In this document: positions 1 through 7,802 of the stretch, piece by piece
Layout: each line of letters begins with the position of its first letter
How positions within the stretch are numbered: position 1 is the first letter of the stretch
From: CAZNNH01 sp964574335
GTDB taxonomy: Bacteria; Acidobacteriota; Vicinamibacteria; Fen-336
Length of the DNA: 22,305 nucleotides
Assembly: GCA_964574335.1 (NCBI GenBank)
Contig: CAZNNH010000095.1
Location: 1-22,305 of the forward strand
Reading direction: 5' to 3'
Made by a program: the position numbers and the translations under genes
Notes under the pieces: generated by a model
The model's database searches: none
What the model was told of the DNA's origin: nothing
The model's input: only the letters and a program-made list of their open reading frames with translations

Positions 1-1290
1 TCCACCGACCGGATCGCCGAGTACCCGTGGATCGAGCAGCAGCAGCTCCTGCTGTCGCTGGTCCAGACCCTGAACTCGACCCTGGTCCTGAGCCAGGTCC
101 TCGACCAGGTGCTCGACGCGGTGATGAGCATCACCCGGGCCGAGCGCGGGTTCCTGCTGCTCTCCGAGGCGCCGGAGCTCGGCGACGACCAGGAGCCCAT
201 CGCCGGGCTCTACGTGAGGCTGGGTCGGCGCCGGGACGGCGCCGACGCCCCGCCGGTCGGTCTCTCGACCTCGGTGGTCCGCCGGGCGATCGAGAGCGGC
301 GGGACGGTGGCCACGGGCAACGCCGTAGCCGACCCTTCGCTTGCCGGCGCCCCCAGCGTGATCCTGATGGACCTTCGCACCATCGTCTGCATCCCGCTCA
401 GCTCGCCCCGTGGCGAGCTCGAGACCGGCGACTCCCCGAAGCCGCTGGGCGCGATCTACGCCGACAACCACGAGACCTCGGCCCCGTTCAGCCCCGACAG
501 CTTGAAGACCGCGGAGGCGCTGGCCCGGCACGCCAGCCTGGCCATCGAGAACGCCCAGCTCTTCGAGAGGGAGCAGCGAACCATCCAGGAGCTCCGCCTG
601 GCCCAGGACCAGCTACTTCAGTCGGAGAAGCTGGCGGCCCTCGGCAAGATGGCGGCGGGAATCGCCCACGAGCTCAACACCCCCCTCACTTACATCATGG
701 GGAACCTGGAGCTGCTCAAGAGCAACCATTCCCTGACCCCCGACCAGCAGGAGATGGTGGCCTCGGCCACCCGGGGCACCGAGCGGATCAGCAGCCTGGT
801 CACCAACCTGCTGGCGCTCAGCCGCCCCTCCGACGAGGAGCCGCGGCGGCTCGACGTCGGTCGCGTGCTCGAGCATGCCCTGGAGATGTGCCACTACCAG
901 CTCATCAAGGCGGGGGTCCGCCTGGAGAGGCAGCTCGCTCAACCCCTCCCGCCGGTGCTCGGCCTGGCCAACCAGCTCGAGAGCGCCGTGATCAACCTGG
1001 TCGTCAACGCGATTCAGGCCACCCCTGTCAGCGGCGCGGTGACCGTCTCCGCCGACGCCGAGGAGGGCGAGGTCCGGATCCGGGTCTCGGACACCGGCGC
1101 CGGGATCCCCGAAGAGCTCAAGGCCAGCGTCTTCGAGCCGTTCTTCACCACCAAGCGCGAGGGCCAGGGAACCGGGCTGGGTCTGTCGACCGTGCAGATG
1201 GTCGTCAGCCGGCACCACGGGCGCCTCGACTTCACCACCGCGGTGGGCCGCGGCACCACCTTCGAGATCCGCCTACCCGTCGCGAAGTAG
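1..1290 (+). CDS. GAF-domain sensor histidine kinase (5' end missing)
   Basis: The reading frame is open from the first base to a TAG at 1288-1290, so the start lies outside the window. The visible part is 429 residues. The first ~165 residues look like a GAF sensory domain (SITRAERGFLLLSE, then PLGAIYADN and ALARHASLAIENAQLF). A short coiled coil leads to the HisKA dimerisation domain, with the phospho-acceptor His at about residue 223 in GIAHELNTPL. The HATPase_c boxes follow in order: N-box NLVVNAIQA, G1 DTGAGIPEE, F-box FEPFFTTK and G2 GQGTGLGLS. All catalytic boxes are intact, so the protein should autophosphorylate and pass phosphate to a response regulator not seen here. No membrane segment is visible in this part. 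A long inverted repeat follows the gene, and pnp converges on it. Confidence 0.93.
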   Translation, partial: STDRIAEYPWIEQQQLLLSLVQTLNSTLVLSQVLDQVLDAVMSITRAERGFLLLSEAPELGDDQEPIAGLYVRLGRRRDGADAPPVGLSTSVVRRAIESGGTVATGNAVADPSLAGAPSVILMDLRTIVCIPLSSPRGELETGDSPKPLGAIYADNHETSAPFSPDSLKTAEALARHASLAIENAQLFEREQRTIQELRLAQDQLLQSEKLAALGKMAAGIAHELNTPLTYIMGNLELLKSNHSLTPDQQEMVASATRGTERISSLVTNLLALSRPSDEEPRRLDVGRVLEHALEMCHYQLIKAGVRLERQLAQPLPPVLGLANQLESAVINLVVNAIQATPVSGAVTVSADAEEGEVRIRVSDTGAGIPEELKASVFEPFFTTKREGQGTGLGLSTVQMVVSRHHGRLDFTTAVGRGTTFEIRLPVAK

Positions 1291-1294
1291 GCCT

Positions 1295-1350
1295 GGGGGA
1301 CATGACCGGGTTTCGAGGTTCGGGTGCGGGAAACCCGGATCGTGTCCCCC
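1295..1350. repeat. Long inverted repeat between convergent genes (REP-like / bidirectional terminator-like)
   Basis: Arms 1295-1314 and 1330-1350 pair over about 20 bp with one bulged base (1339) and one G-U pair, around a 15-nt loop. Each arm carries the same motif, GGGGACA..GGGTTTC, found again at 17618-17637. It lies in the 95-bp gap between the ends of the histidine kinase (1290) and pnp (1386), where a strong hairpin could stop or protect both transcripts. There is no U-tract, so intrinsic termination is not shown. A REP-type dispersed palindrome fits equally well. Confidence 0.75.
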
Positions 1351-1385
1351 GCTCGTGACATGGCCGGCGAGAGCTGAAGCCGGGG

Positions 1386-3638
1386 TTATCGCCCGCGAGG
1401 GCGATGGTCCCGAGGGCCTCCTCGGTCTCCCCCCCGGTCCCCGCGCCGGTCTCCACGGCGGTCGCGGTCGCCGCCTCGCGGTCGTCCCCCGCCGGGCCGG
1501 CCGCCGCCCTCGCCTCGACTTCCCCCGGAGCCTCCCGGCTGCCCGCCGCCTTCGGCCTCGTCGAGCAAGGCCTTGCGGGAGAGCCGGATCTTGCCGGAAG
1601 GATCGATGTTGACCACCTTCACCAGGATCTGGTCTCCCTCGTTGACCTCGCTGCGCACGTCCTCGACCCGGTGGTGGGCCATCTCCGAGACGTGGAGCAG
1701 GCCGTCGGTCCCGGGCAGGATCTCGACGAAGGCGCCGAAGTCCACCACCCGGACCACCTTCCCCAGGTAGGTCTTGTTGAGCTCGGCGGTGGCAGTCAGC
1801 TCCTCGATGATGGCGATCGCCTTGCGGGCTGCGCTCTCGTCCACCGAGGCGATCGCCACCCGGCCGTCATCCTCGACGTCGATCTTGCAGCCGGTGCGGT
1901 CGACGATGGAGCGGATCATCTTGCCGCCGGGGCCGATGATGTCCCGGATCTTGTCTACCGGCACCTGGATGGTGAGGATCCGCGGGGCGTAGGCGCTGAT
2001 GTCGGCCCGCGGCTCGGCCAGCGCCTCGGCCATCCGGTCCAGGATGTGCAGGCGCCCGAGCCGGGCCTGCTCCAGCGCCTCGGCCAGGATCTCGGTGGTG
2101 AGGCCGCTCATCTTGATGTCCATCTGCAGGGCGGTGACGCCGGTCCGGGTCCCCGCCACCTTGAAGTCCATGTCGCCGTAGTGGTCTTCCTCGCCGGCGA
2201 TGTCGGAGAGCACCGCATAGCGCTCACCCTCCTTGACCAGGCCCATGGCCACGCCGCCCACCGGGCTGCGCAGCGGGACGCCGGCGTCCATCAGCGCCAG
2301 GGTCCCGCCGCAGATGCTGGCCATGGAGGAGGAGCCGTTGGACTCCAGGATGTCGGAGACCACCCTCACCGTGTACGGGAAGGCATCCTCCGGCGGCAGC
2401 ATCTCCCTGAGCGCCCGCTCGGCCAGCGCGCCGTGGCCGATCTCGCGGCGCCCGGGACCGCGCAGGAACTTGACCTCGCCCACCGAGAAGGGCGGGAAGT
2501 TGTAGTGCAGCATGAAGCGCTTCTCGTGGTCCGGCTCCTGCACGGTGTCGATCCTCTGGATGTCCTCGGAGGTGCCCAGGGTGACCGTCACCAGCGCCTG
2601 GGTCTCGCCACGGGTGAACACCGCCGAGCCGTGGGTGCGCGGCAGCACACCGACATCGCAGGTGATGGGACGGATCTCGTCGAAGCGACGTCCATCCAGC
2701 CGCCGACCCTCGACCAGGATCTCCGCCCGGAGCAGCTTCTCGCGCAGGCCGTCGTACACCTGGCGCACCGCGGCGCGCTTCTCGGCCTGGTCCTCGGGAA
2801 CCTGGGCCAGGTACTCGTCGCGCACCTTCTTCATCCGGGCGTACGACTCGAGCTTGCCCGGCAGCCGCATCGCCTCGAGCAGCGGCTCCTGCAGCGCTCG
2901 CTCGATCTCCTCCCGAAGCGCGGGGTCTGTCTCCTTGCGCACCACCTCGCGCTTGGGCTTGCCGACCGCCGTGCGCAGCTGCTTCTGGAGATCCACGATC
3001 TGCCGGATGACGGCGTGGCCCTCGGTGAGGGCCTGCACCATCACCGCCTCCGAGATCTCCTGGGCGCCCGCCTCCACCATCACGATCGCCTCCTCGCTAC
3101 CGGCCACGAGCAGGTTGAGCTGGCTCTTGGTGCGCAGCTCGGTGGAGGTCGGGTTGATCACGCACTGCTCGTCCCAGTAGCCGACCCGAACCGCCGCGAT
3201 CGGCGTCTCGAAGGGGATGTCGGAGATGTAGAGGGCTGTCGAGGCCCCGGTGATGGAGAGGGTGTCGGAGTCGTTCTCCAGGTCGGCCGAGAGCAGCAGC
3301 CCGACCACCTGGGTCTCGTTGGCCCACCCTTCGGGGAACAGCGGGCGCAGCGGGCGGTCGATCATGCGTGAGGTCAGGATCTCCTTTTCGTTGGGACGTC
3401 CCTCGCGCTTGAAGAAGCCGCCTGGAATCTTGCCGGCGGCATACGTGTTCTCCCGGTAGTCGACGGTCAGGGGGAGAAAATCGACACCGGGGCGGGGCTC
3501 GTGCTGGGCGCAGGCGGTGGCCAGCACCACCGTATCGCCCAGCCGCACCAGCACCGCCCCGTCCGCCTGCTTGGCCAGCCGCCCCGTCTCGATCGATAGC
3601 GTGAAACGCCCCAAGGGCATCTCGACCTTGTGCTTCAT
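1386..3638 (-). CDS. pnp: Polyribonucleotide nucleotidyltransferase (PNPase)
   Basis: PNPase degrades RNA 3'-5' by phosphorolysis and is a core degradosome enzyme. The 750-aa product shows the family layout: first RNase PH domain (from MPLGRFTLSIETGRLAKQ), an all-alpha linker, second RNase PH domain with the catalytic-region MDIKMSG, a KH domain with the GPGG loop (IIGPGGKMIRSI), and an S1 domain (GKVVRVVDFGAFVEI). The last ~55 residues are an Arg/Gly/Asp-rich RGG-like tail beyond the S1 domain. The ATG at 3638 is preferred because MKHKVEMPLGRF matches the family N-terminus and GGGGAG lies just upstream. The frame is open 23 codons further, but that stretch does not look like PNPase. rpsO lies upstream on the same strand, 272 bp away. 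Confidence 0.97.
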   Translation of the reverse strand: MKHKVEMPLGRFTLSIETGRLAKQADGAVLVRLGDTVVLATACAQHEPRPGVDFLPLTVDYRENTYAAGKIPGGFFKREGRPNEKEILTSRMIDRPLRPLFPEGWANETQVVGLLLSADLENDSDTLSITGASTALYISDIPFETPIAAVRVGYWDEQCVINPTSTELRTKSQLNLLVAGSEEAIVMVEAGAQEISEAVMVQALTEGHAVIRQIVDLQKQLRTAVGKPKREVVRKETDPALREEIERALQEPLLEAMRLPGKLESYARMKKVRDEYLAQVPEDQAEKRAAVRQVYDGLREKLLRAEILVEGRRLDGRRFDEIRPITCDVGVLPRTHGSAVFTRGETQALVTVTLGTSEDIQRIDTVQEPDHEKRFMLHYNFPPFSVGEVKFLRGPGRREIGHGALAERALREMLPPEDAFPYTVRVVSDILESNGSSSMASICGGTLALMDAGVPLRSPVGGVAMGLVKEGERYAVLSDIAGEEDHYGDMDFKVAGTRTGVTALQMDIKMSGLTTEILAEALEQARLGRLHILDRMAEALAEPRADISAYAPRILTIQVPVDKIRDIIGPGGKMIRSIVDRTGCKIDVEDDGRVAIASVDESAARKAIAIIEELTATAELNKTYLGKVVRVVDFGAFVEILPGTDGLLHVSEMAHHRVEDVRSEVNEGDQILVKVVNIDPSGKIRLSRKALLDEAEGGGQPGGSGGSRGEGGGRPGGGRPRGGDRDRRGDRRGDRGGDRGGPRDHRPRGR

Positions 3639-3910
3639 CCCTCTCCCCTCGTTCCGGGCCCCCCCATGGGGCCCCTCATCCGCCGTCGCACACGTCCACC
3701 GTTCCACGCAGGTCGAAAGACAGAGTCAGCATGCGGGGAGTACGGCTGTGAACGCCGCCCTTCTCGAGCGTCGCAACGGGAGCCTTCCCGATCACGCGAT
3801 GGACGCGCGGCAGTCCGAAGCCGAGGCCCCGAGCACCGCACGTCCGGTTGCTCATCTACGTCGACTTGTGGCCCTGAGAGGGGTGCCGGCCGCCCGGACC
3901 CGGGTCGGCG
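3639..3910 (-). promoter_or_regulatory. rpsO-pnp intergenic region with a hairpin just before pnp
   Basis: This 272-bp gap holds no convincing gene. On the transcribed strand it starts with the self-complementary 10-mer GACCCGGGTC soon after the rpsO stop. It ends with a perfect 7-bp GC hairpin (arms 3656-3662 and 3668-3674) about ten bases upstream of the pnp ribosome-binding site. Structured pnp leaders are known in enterobacteria, where RNase III and PNPase control pnp. Whether this leader does the same is inference. I saw no clear -35/-10 pair and no U-tract terminator. Confidence 0.4.
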
Positions 3911-4180
3911 TTACCTACGGAGGCCAAGCTTTTCGATCAGGCTGCCGTACCTCTGGTGGTTCTTACCCCTGAGGTAGTCCAGCAGTCGGCGCCTCTGCCC
4001 CACGAGCATCAGCAGCCCACGCCGCGAGTGATGATCCTTGGGGTGGGTCTTGAGGTGCTCCGTTAGGTAGTTGACGCGCTGGCTCAGGATGGCAACCTGG
4101 ACCTCGGGCGACCCGGTATCCGACGCGTGCGCTTGATGGCCCGCGATGATCGACGACTTCTGATCCTTGCTGAGAGTCAC
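3911..4180 (-). CDS. rpsO: 30S ribosomal protein S15
   Basis: S15 is a primary 16S rRNA-binding protein of the small subunit. The product is 89 aa, the usual family length, and carries the hallmarks DTGSPEVQVAILSQRV, LTEHLKTHPKDHHSRRGLL and the C-terminal RRRLLDYL...YGSLIEKLGLRR. The GTG at 4178-4180 is chosen because it gives the canonical length and has a GAGGAGG ribosome-binding site (4189-4195 on the plus strand) 8 nt upstream. The frame stays open another 52 codons upstream, but that is leader and promoter sequence. An extended -10 promoter lies about 50 bp upstream. pnp follows, the usual rpsO-pnp order. Confidence 0.97.
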   Translation of the reverse strand: MTLSKDQKSSIIAGHQAHASDTGSPEVQVAILSQRVNYLTEHLKTHPKDHHSRRGLLMLVGQRRRLLDYLRGKNHQRYGSLIEKLGLRR

Positions 4181-4229
4181 CCGACGAACCTCCTCGCTCT
4201 CTTTTCCATTCTCTCGACTACAAGCGGCT

Positions 4230-4259
4230 ATCGTAGCACAGGCGCCGCAGGCGCTCCAA
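4230..4259 (-). promoter_or_regulatory. Probable sigma70-type extended -10 promoter for rpsO
   Basis: Reading the minus strand, TTGGAG (4254-4259) is followed after 18 nt by TACGAT (4230-4235). TGC sits directly before the -10, making an extended -10 element. The predicted start is about 40 nt upstream of the rpsO GTG. The -35 is weak (3-4 of 6), but position and extended -10 support it. Confidence 0.5.
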
Positions 4260-4307
4260 GAGGTGCGGTCGACAGGCCGGGAACCAAGACGGTCGGTCCC
4301 GATCGCC

Positions 4308-4336
4308 TTGACACCGGGGCCCGACCCCGCTAACAT
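4308..4336 (+). promoter_or_regulatory. Strong sigma70-type promoter for the membrane glycosyltransferase-like gene
   Basis: A perfect -35 TTGACA (4308-4313) is separated by 17 nt from a -10 TAACAT (4331-4336, 4 of 6 matches). Transcription would begin near 4343, about 11 nt before the TTG at 4354, giving a nearly leaderless mRNA. It is back to back with the rpsO promoter. Confidence 0.65.
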
Positions 4337-4353
4337 CGCCTTCCCTCAATCCA

Positions 4354-6210
4354 TTGACTTCAAACATCTTAGCTGAAGCCGTTCGGTTCCTCGCCTGGGT
4401 CCTGCTGGGGCTCGTGGGACCCGGCTTGGCGCTCCAGCGCCTGTCTCGGGTCCGGGTGGACCCGGCGCTCGTGCTGCCCCTCGGGGCCTCGGTGGCCGCC
4501 GCCAGCTACTGGCTGGGCCTGGTCCTGGGCCAGCCGGCCGTTGCCCTGGGCGTGCCCCTGGCGCTCGATGTGATGGCCGTCCCCTGGCGCCGCCCCGTAT
4601 TGCGGGCCGAAGGGCCCAGCCTCCGCGGCGCGCTCCCCGCCTTCGCCTGTCTGGTCCTGGTGCTGGCCGCCACCCAGTACCCGTGGAACCGCCTCGACGC
4701 CCAAGGTCGGCTGCTGCTCGACCCCCTGGTGCCGTTCGACAGCCTGTTCCACGTCGGGGTGGCGTTCGAGCTCACCCTCGGCTATCCCCCGCAGGTTCCG
4801 GGGATGTCGGGCTTCCCCCTCCACTACCACCTCGGCGCCGACCTGCTGCGGGCCTCGGCCTGGCGCTTCGCTCACGTGCACCCGCTGGATTCCATCACCC
4901 GGCTCGACGTCACCCTCTGGGGGCTGGCGTTGCTGCTGGCCCTGCGTGGCCTGACGGGCCGGCTCTTCCCCTCGGCCCGGGGTGCCCTGGCGGCAGTGGG
5001 CTTCACCCTCTTGGCCACGGACCTCTCCTTCGTCTTCTTCGCCAACCCGCAGGCCCACTGGTGGGCCGACCTGCTGCGGGGGAACCTGCTCCTCTCCCTG
5101 TGCCTGGCCAACCCGGTGGTGCCGGCGCTGGCCCTCGCCCTGGGCGCCCTGGTCGCCCTCGACCGGCACGAGTCGGGCGAGGGTCTCGGCTGGCTGCCGC
5201 TTTCGGCCCTGATGGCGACTGCGGTCCCGCTCTTCAAGGTCTTCCTCGGGGCCCACCTGGCTCTCGGTTTGGCGGCGGCAGCCCTCGCCGGCCGTGCCCG
5301 GGCCCGCCGCTCTGCGCTGGTCGGGATCGGACCGCTGCTGGCCACCGCCGGGCTGGCGCTGGGCGCGGGCGGCCAGACGGTGGCCACCACCCTCGCCCCC
5401 CTCGACCTGGTTCGGGTCACCCTGAAGAGCCTCGGCCTCGGAGGGGCCTCGGGGCTCCGGCTGCTGGCCTGGGCCGGCGTCTGGCTGGTGCTGTCCCTGG
5501 GCCTTCGGGTGCTCGGGGTGTGCCCGGCGCTGCGAGCCCTCCGCGAAGGCCCTTCGGTGGCGCGCGCGGCCGCGGCGATGGCCCTGAGCGCGTGGCCGAT
5601 CGGCCTTCTCTTCCGGGTGGTGGCCCGCGACGTCCTGCCGGGGCAGAAGCCGATCAACGACGCCGCCTACCTCCTCGAGCAGGGCGGACCGCTGCTGTGG
5701 ATCTTCACCGTCGCCTGGCTGGCCGGCGCGGGTCGCACCCCACGGCGACGGGCGTTCGCGCTGCTGGCGGCCCTCTGCCTGGCCAGTCCGTCCACCGTTC
5801 AGTACGTGGTCAAGAAGCGCTCCGAGCCCTCGGACCCTCTGCCGGCGCCGATGGTCCGGGCGGCCCTCACCCTGGGGCAGGTGGGTCGGCCGGGCGACGT
5901 GGTGCTGCAGCGGCCCCGCGCCCGCTACCCCGCCGGCCCGGTGATCCTCTCCGGGCTTCGCGTCCCCTACGAGCGCTTCACCCCCTACTCGACCCAGTTC
6001 GCGCCCCGGGACGCGCTGGCCGCCCGTCACGCGATGGTCTACCGCTTCTTCCGCACCCGCGACACCTCCGAGGCCCAGGCCATCGCTCGTGAGCTCCAGG
6101 CGCGCTTCGTCTGCCTCTACCAGCACGATCGGCTTCGCTTCCCCGACCGGAGCTGGCTGGTGCCCATCCACGAGGAGGAGGACGCCCGCTGCTATCGAGT
6201 GCGGCGCTGA
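4354..6210 (+). CDS. Polytopic membrane protein, probable GT-C-type glycosyltransferase
   Basis: This 618-aa protein has about ten or more hydrophobic segments through residue ~480, then a soluble C-terminal domain of ~130 residues (from about ALTLGQVGRPGDVVLQ). A first extracytoplasmic loop contains LVPFDSLFHVGVAFEL and GFPLHYHLGADLL. That layout, with acidic and His-rich residues in the first loop, resembles lipid-linked-sugar GT-C transferases, but I cannot assign a specific family or substrate. The TTG start is the first possible one and keeps the first membrane helix whole. No clear Shine-Dalgarno sequence precedes it, and the promoter places the mRNA start only ~11 nt upstream. GTG 4414 is an alternative that would cut the first helix. 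It converges with truB with a single base between stop codons and interrupts the truB/rpsO-pnp neighbourhood. Confidence 0.75.
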   Translation: MTSNILAEAVRFLAWVLLGLVGPGLALQRLSRVRVDPALVLPLGASVAAASYWLGLVLGQPAVALGVPLALDVMAVPWRRPVLRAEGPSLRGALPAFACLVLVLAATQYPWNRLDAQGRLLLDPLVPFDSLFHVGVAFELTLGYPPQVPGMSGFPLHYHLGADLLRASAWRFAHVHPLDSITRLDVTLWGLALLLALRGLTGRLFPSARGALAAVGFTLLATDLSFVFFANPQAHWWADLLRGNLLLSLCLANPVVPALALALGALVALDRHESGEGLGWLPLSALMATAVPLFKVFLGAHLALGLAAAALAGRARARRSALVGIGPLLATAGLALGAGGQTVATTLAPLDLVRVTLKSLGLGGASGLRLLAWAGVWLVLSLGLRVLGVCPALRALREGPSVARAAAAMALSAWPIGLLFRVVARDVLPGQKPINDAAYLLEQGGPLLWIFTVAWLAGAGRTPRRRAFALLAALCLASPSTVQYVVKKRSEPSDPLPAPMVRAALTLGQVGRPGDVVLQRPRARYPAGPVILSGLRVPYERFTPYSTQFAPRDALAARHAMVYRFFRTRDTSEAQAIARELQARFVCLYQHDRLRFPDRSWLVPIHEEEDARCYRVRR

Positions 6211-6211
6211 C

Positions 6212-7162
6212 TCAGTCGACCAGCACCACATCCGGGTGGAGGCTCGGCTCCACCCGAAGCCCCACCGCCTGGAAGCCGAAGCCTCTCGGGACCGCCAACG
6301 CCAGCAGCCGCCCCTCGGCGTCGAGCACCCGCACACGGTCGGGAGGGATCCCCTCCGGGAAGCCCGCCACCACCAGCGCGCGGCTCAGCCCGCGACCGTG
6401 GCGGACCGCCTCTCGACCTTCGGCCCCAACCCGGACCTCGGGCAGGCCCGGGAGCATGGCCTCGGGAGGGAGAAGCGCCGCCTCGGCCTGCTGGCGGCTC
6501 ATCCCCTCGAGGCAGACCGCACGCTCCAGGCCGAAGCCCCCCGATTCGAGACGCCTCAGGGACGAGAGGTGCGCGCCGGCGCCGAGAGCCGCGCCGAGGT
6601 CGCGGGCGATGGCGCGCACGTAGGTGCCCGCCGAGCAGCGCACCTCGATCTCCGCGACCTCTTCCTCCACCCGCCGGACCACCAGACGGTGGATGCGGAC
6701 CGCAACCGCGGGCCGCTCCGCCTCCATCCCGGCGCGGGCCAGGTCGTACAGACGGCGCCCCGCCACCCGCTTGGCGGAGAAGAAAGGCGGCACCTGAAGC
6801 TGGTCGCCCAGCAGCCGGGCGCAGGCTGCCTCCAGCTCCGCGGCCTCGAGACGCACGGAGCGCGGCTCCCCGATCGGCTTCCCCAGGCGATCGTCGGTGG
6901 TGGTGGCGAAGCCGAAGCGGACCTCGCCCAGGTAGGTCTTGTCTCCCTCGGTCAGAAACCGGGCCAGGCGGGTGGCCTGGCCCACGCAGACGGGGAGCAC
7001 ACCGGTCGCGAACGGGTCCAGGGTCCCGGTGTGTCCAACCCGCCGGGTGCCGAGGAGGCGGCGCACGCGGTCCACGACATCGTGGGAGGTGGGTCCTGCG
7101 GGCTTGTCGACCACCAGCAGGCCGTGGTGGCTGGAGGCCTCGCTAGTCCTCTTCCCCACCAC
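6212..7162 (-). CDS. truB: tRNA pseudouridine(55) synthase
   Basis: TruB isomerises U55 in the T-loop of tRNAs. The 316-aa product has the N-terminal motif LLVVDKPAGPTSHDVV and the catalytic motif GHTGTLDPFATGVLPV, with the nucleophilic Asp at about residue 49. KTYLGEVRFGFATTTDD and a Tyr-rich ACSAGTYVRAI-type motif follow, and a C-terminal region probably forms a PUA-like domain. The start is a GTG (7162, or the adjacent GTG at 7159) inside the end of rbfA, an overlap of about 20 nt that suggests translational coupling. It is the last gene of the rimP-nusA-infB-ylxP-rbfA-truB operon. No terminator hairpin is visible between it and the convergent gene ending at 6210. Confidence 0.96.
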   Translation of the reverse strand: MVGKRTSEASSHHGLLVVDKPAGPTSHDVVDRVRRLLGTRRVGHTGTLDPFATGVLPVCVGQATRLARFLTEGDKTYLGEVRFGFATTTDDRLGKPIGEPRSVRLEAAELEAACARLLGDQLQVPPFFSAKRVAGRRLYDLARAGMEAERPAVAVRIHRLVVRRVEEEVAEIEVRCSAGTYVRAIARDLGAALGAGAHLSSLRRLESGGFGLERAVCLEGMSRQQAEAALLPPEAMLPGLPEVRVGAEGREAVRHGRGLSRALVVAGFPEGIPPDRVRVLDAEGRLLALAVPRGFGFQAVGLRVEPSLHPDVVLVD

Positions 7163-7511
7163 CCGCCCCCGGCTCGGGCGCGGCCTCTTCGAGCAGACGG
7201 GCCACGCGCTCGGTGGCCTCGATGCCCCGGTCGTAGACGAAGACGACCTGCGGCAAGCGGCGCAGCCGCAGCCGTCGGCCCAGCTCCCGCCGGACGAAGC
7301 CGGCCGCCCGCGACAGCCCTTGGAGGCTGGCCTCCCGCTGCCGGTCGTCCCCCAGCACGCTGACGTGGACGCGCGCCGAGACCAGGTCCGGGGTCACCTC
7401 GGCGCGGGTGACCGTCACGAAGCCGATTCGCGGGTCCTTGAGCTGGCGGGAGATGATCTCGGCCACCACCTCGCGGACCTCCTCGCCGACCCGCTCCGTC
7501 CGGCGGGTCAC
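7143..7511 (-). CDS. rbfA: 30S ribosome-binding factor A
   Basis: RbfA assists late maturation of the 30S subunit and 16S rRNA 5'-end processing. The 122-aa product has the typical KH-like fold sequence: RTERVGEEVREVVAEIIS, KDPRIGFVTVTRAEVTPDLVSARVHVSVLG, then GFVRRELGRRLRLRRLPQVVFVYD. The C-terminal ~15 residues are a Gly/Glu-rich tail. Its GTG start overlaps the stop of the upstream ylxP-like gene by 4 nt (GTGA), so translation is probably coupled. Position between infB/ylxP and truB is the classic arrangement. Confidence 0.96.
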   Translation of the reverse strand: MTRRTERVGEEVREVVAEIISRQLKDPRIGFVTVTRAEVTPDLVSARVHVSVLGDDRQREASLQGLSRAAGFVRRELGRRLRLRRLPQVVFVYDRGIEATERVARLLEEAAPEPGAGGGEED

Positions 7512-7789
7512 AGGATCTCCCGCTCGGAGCCCACCACCAGCACCTCCCGCGACCGCTCGGCCTCGCCGTTCACCGCGTCGAGGGTCGCGGCCAGGTGATC
7601 GGGGTCGGTGTTGACCGAGACCACCGCCAGGCGCGAGCGCTGCCAGAGGTCGCGGTGCTCCACCTCCGCCACCGAGACGTTGAAGCGGCTACGGACCCGC
7701 GCCTCCAGGTTCCGCAGGCCGCGCCGCTTGTCCTTCAGCGAGCGGGCCCCGGGAAAGTGGAGGTCGAGCATCAGCAGCCCGATGACCAT
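7508..7789 (-). CDS. ylxP: DUF503 family protein (YlxP-like)
   Basis: This 93-aa protein matches the small YlxP/DUF503 family found in nusA-infB-rbfA operons. Visible hallmarks are MVIGLLMLDLHFPGARSLKDKR at the N-terminus and FNVSVAEVEHRDLWQRSRLAVVSVN in the middle (long stretches abbreviated from the full match). YlxP has been linked to ribosome assembly in Bacillus, but its biochemical role is not settled. The ATG at 7789 fits the family's usual N-terminus, although the GGGAGG site is only 2-3 nt away, closer than usual. It lies 13 nt after infB and overlaps rbfA by 4 nt. Confidence 0.9.
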   Translation of the reverse strand: MVIGLLMLDLHFPGARSLKDKRRGLRNLEARVRSRFNVSVAEVEHRDLWQRSRLAVVSVNTDPDHLAATLDAVNGEAERSREVLVVGSEREIL

Positions 7790-7802
7790 GACCTCCCGTC
7801 GC

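Noticed and set aside
1404..3371. Long open frame on the plus strand opposite pnp (655 codons)
   Set aside because: It is the mirror of a GC-rich, strongly coding gene on the minus strand, has no recognisable domain, and its composition (His/Asp/Gly/Arg-rich) is typical of antisense shadows.
4369..6336. Minus-strand open frame opposite the membrane glycosyltransferase-like gene
   Set aside because: The plus strand shows clear membrane helices and a promoter; the opposite frame is low-complexity and runs into truB's end.
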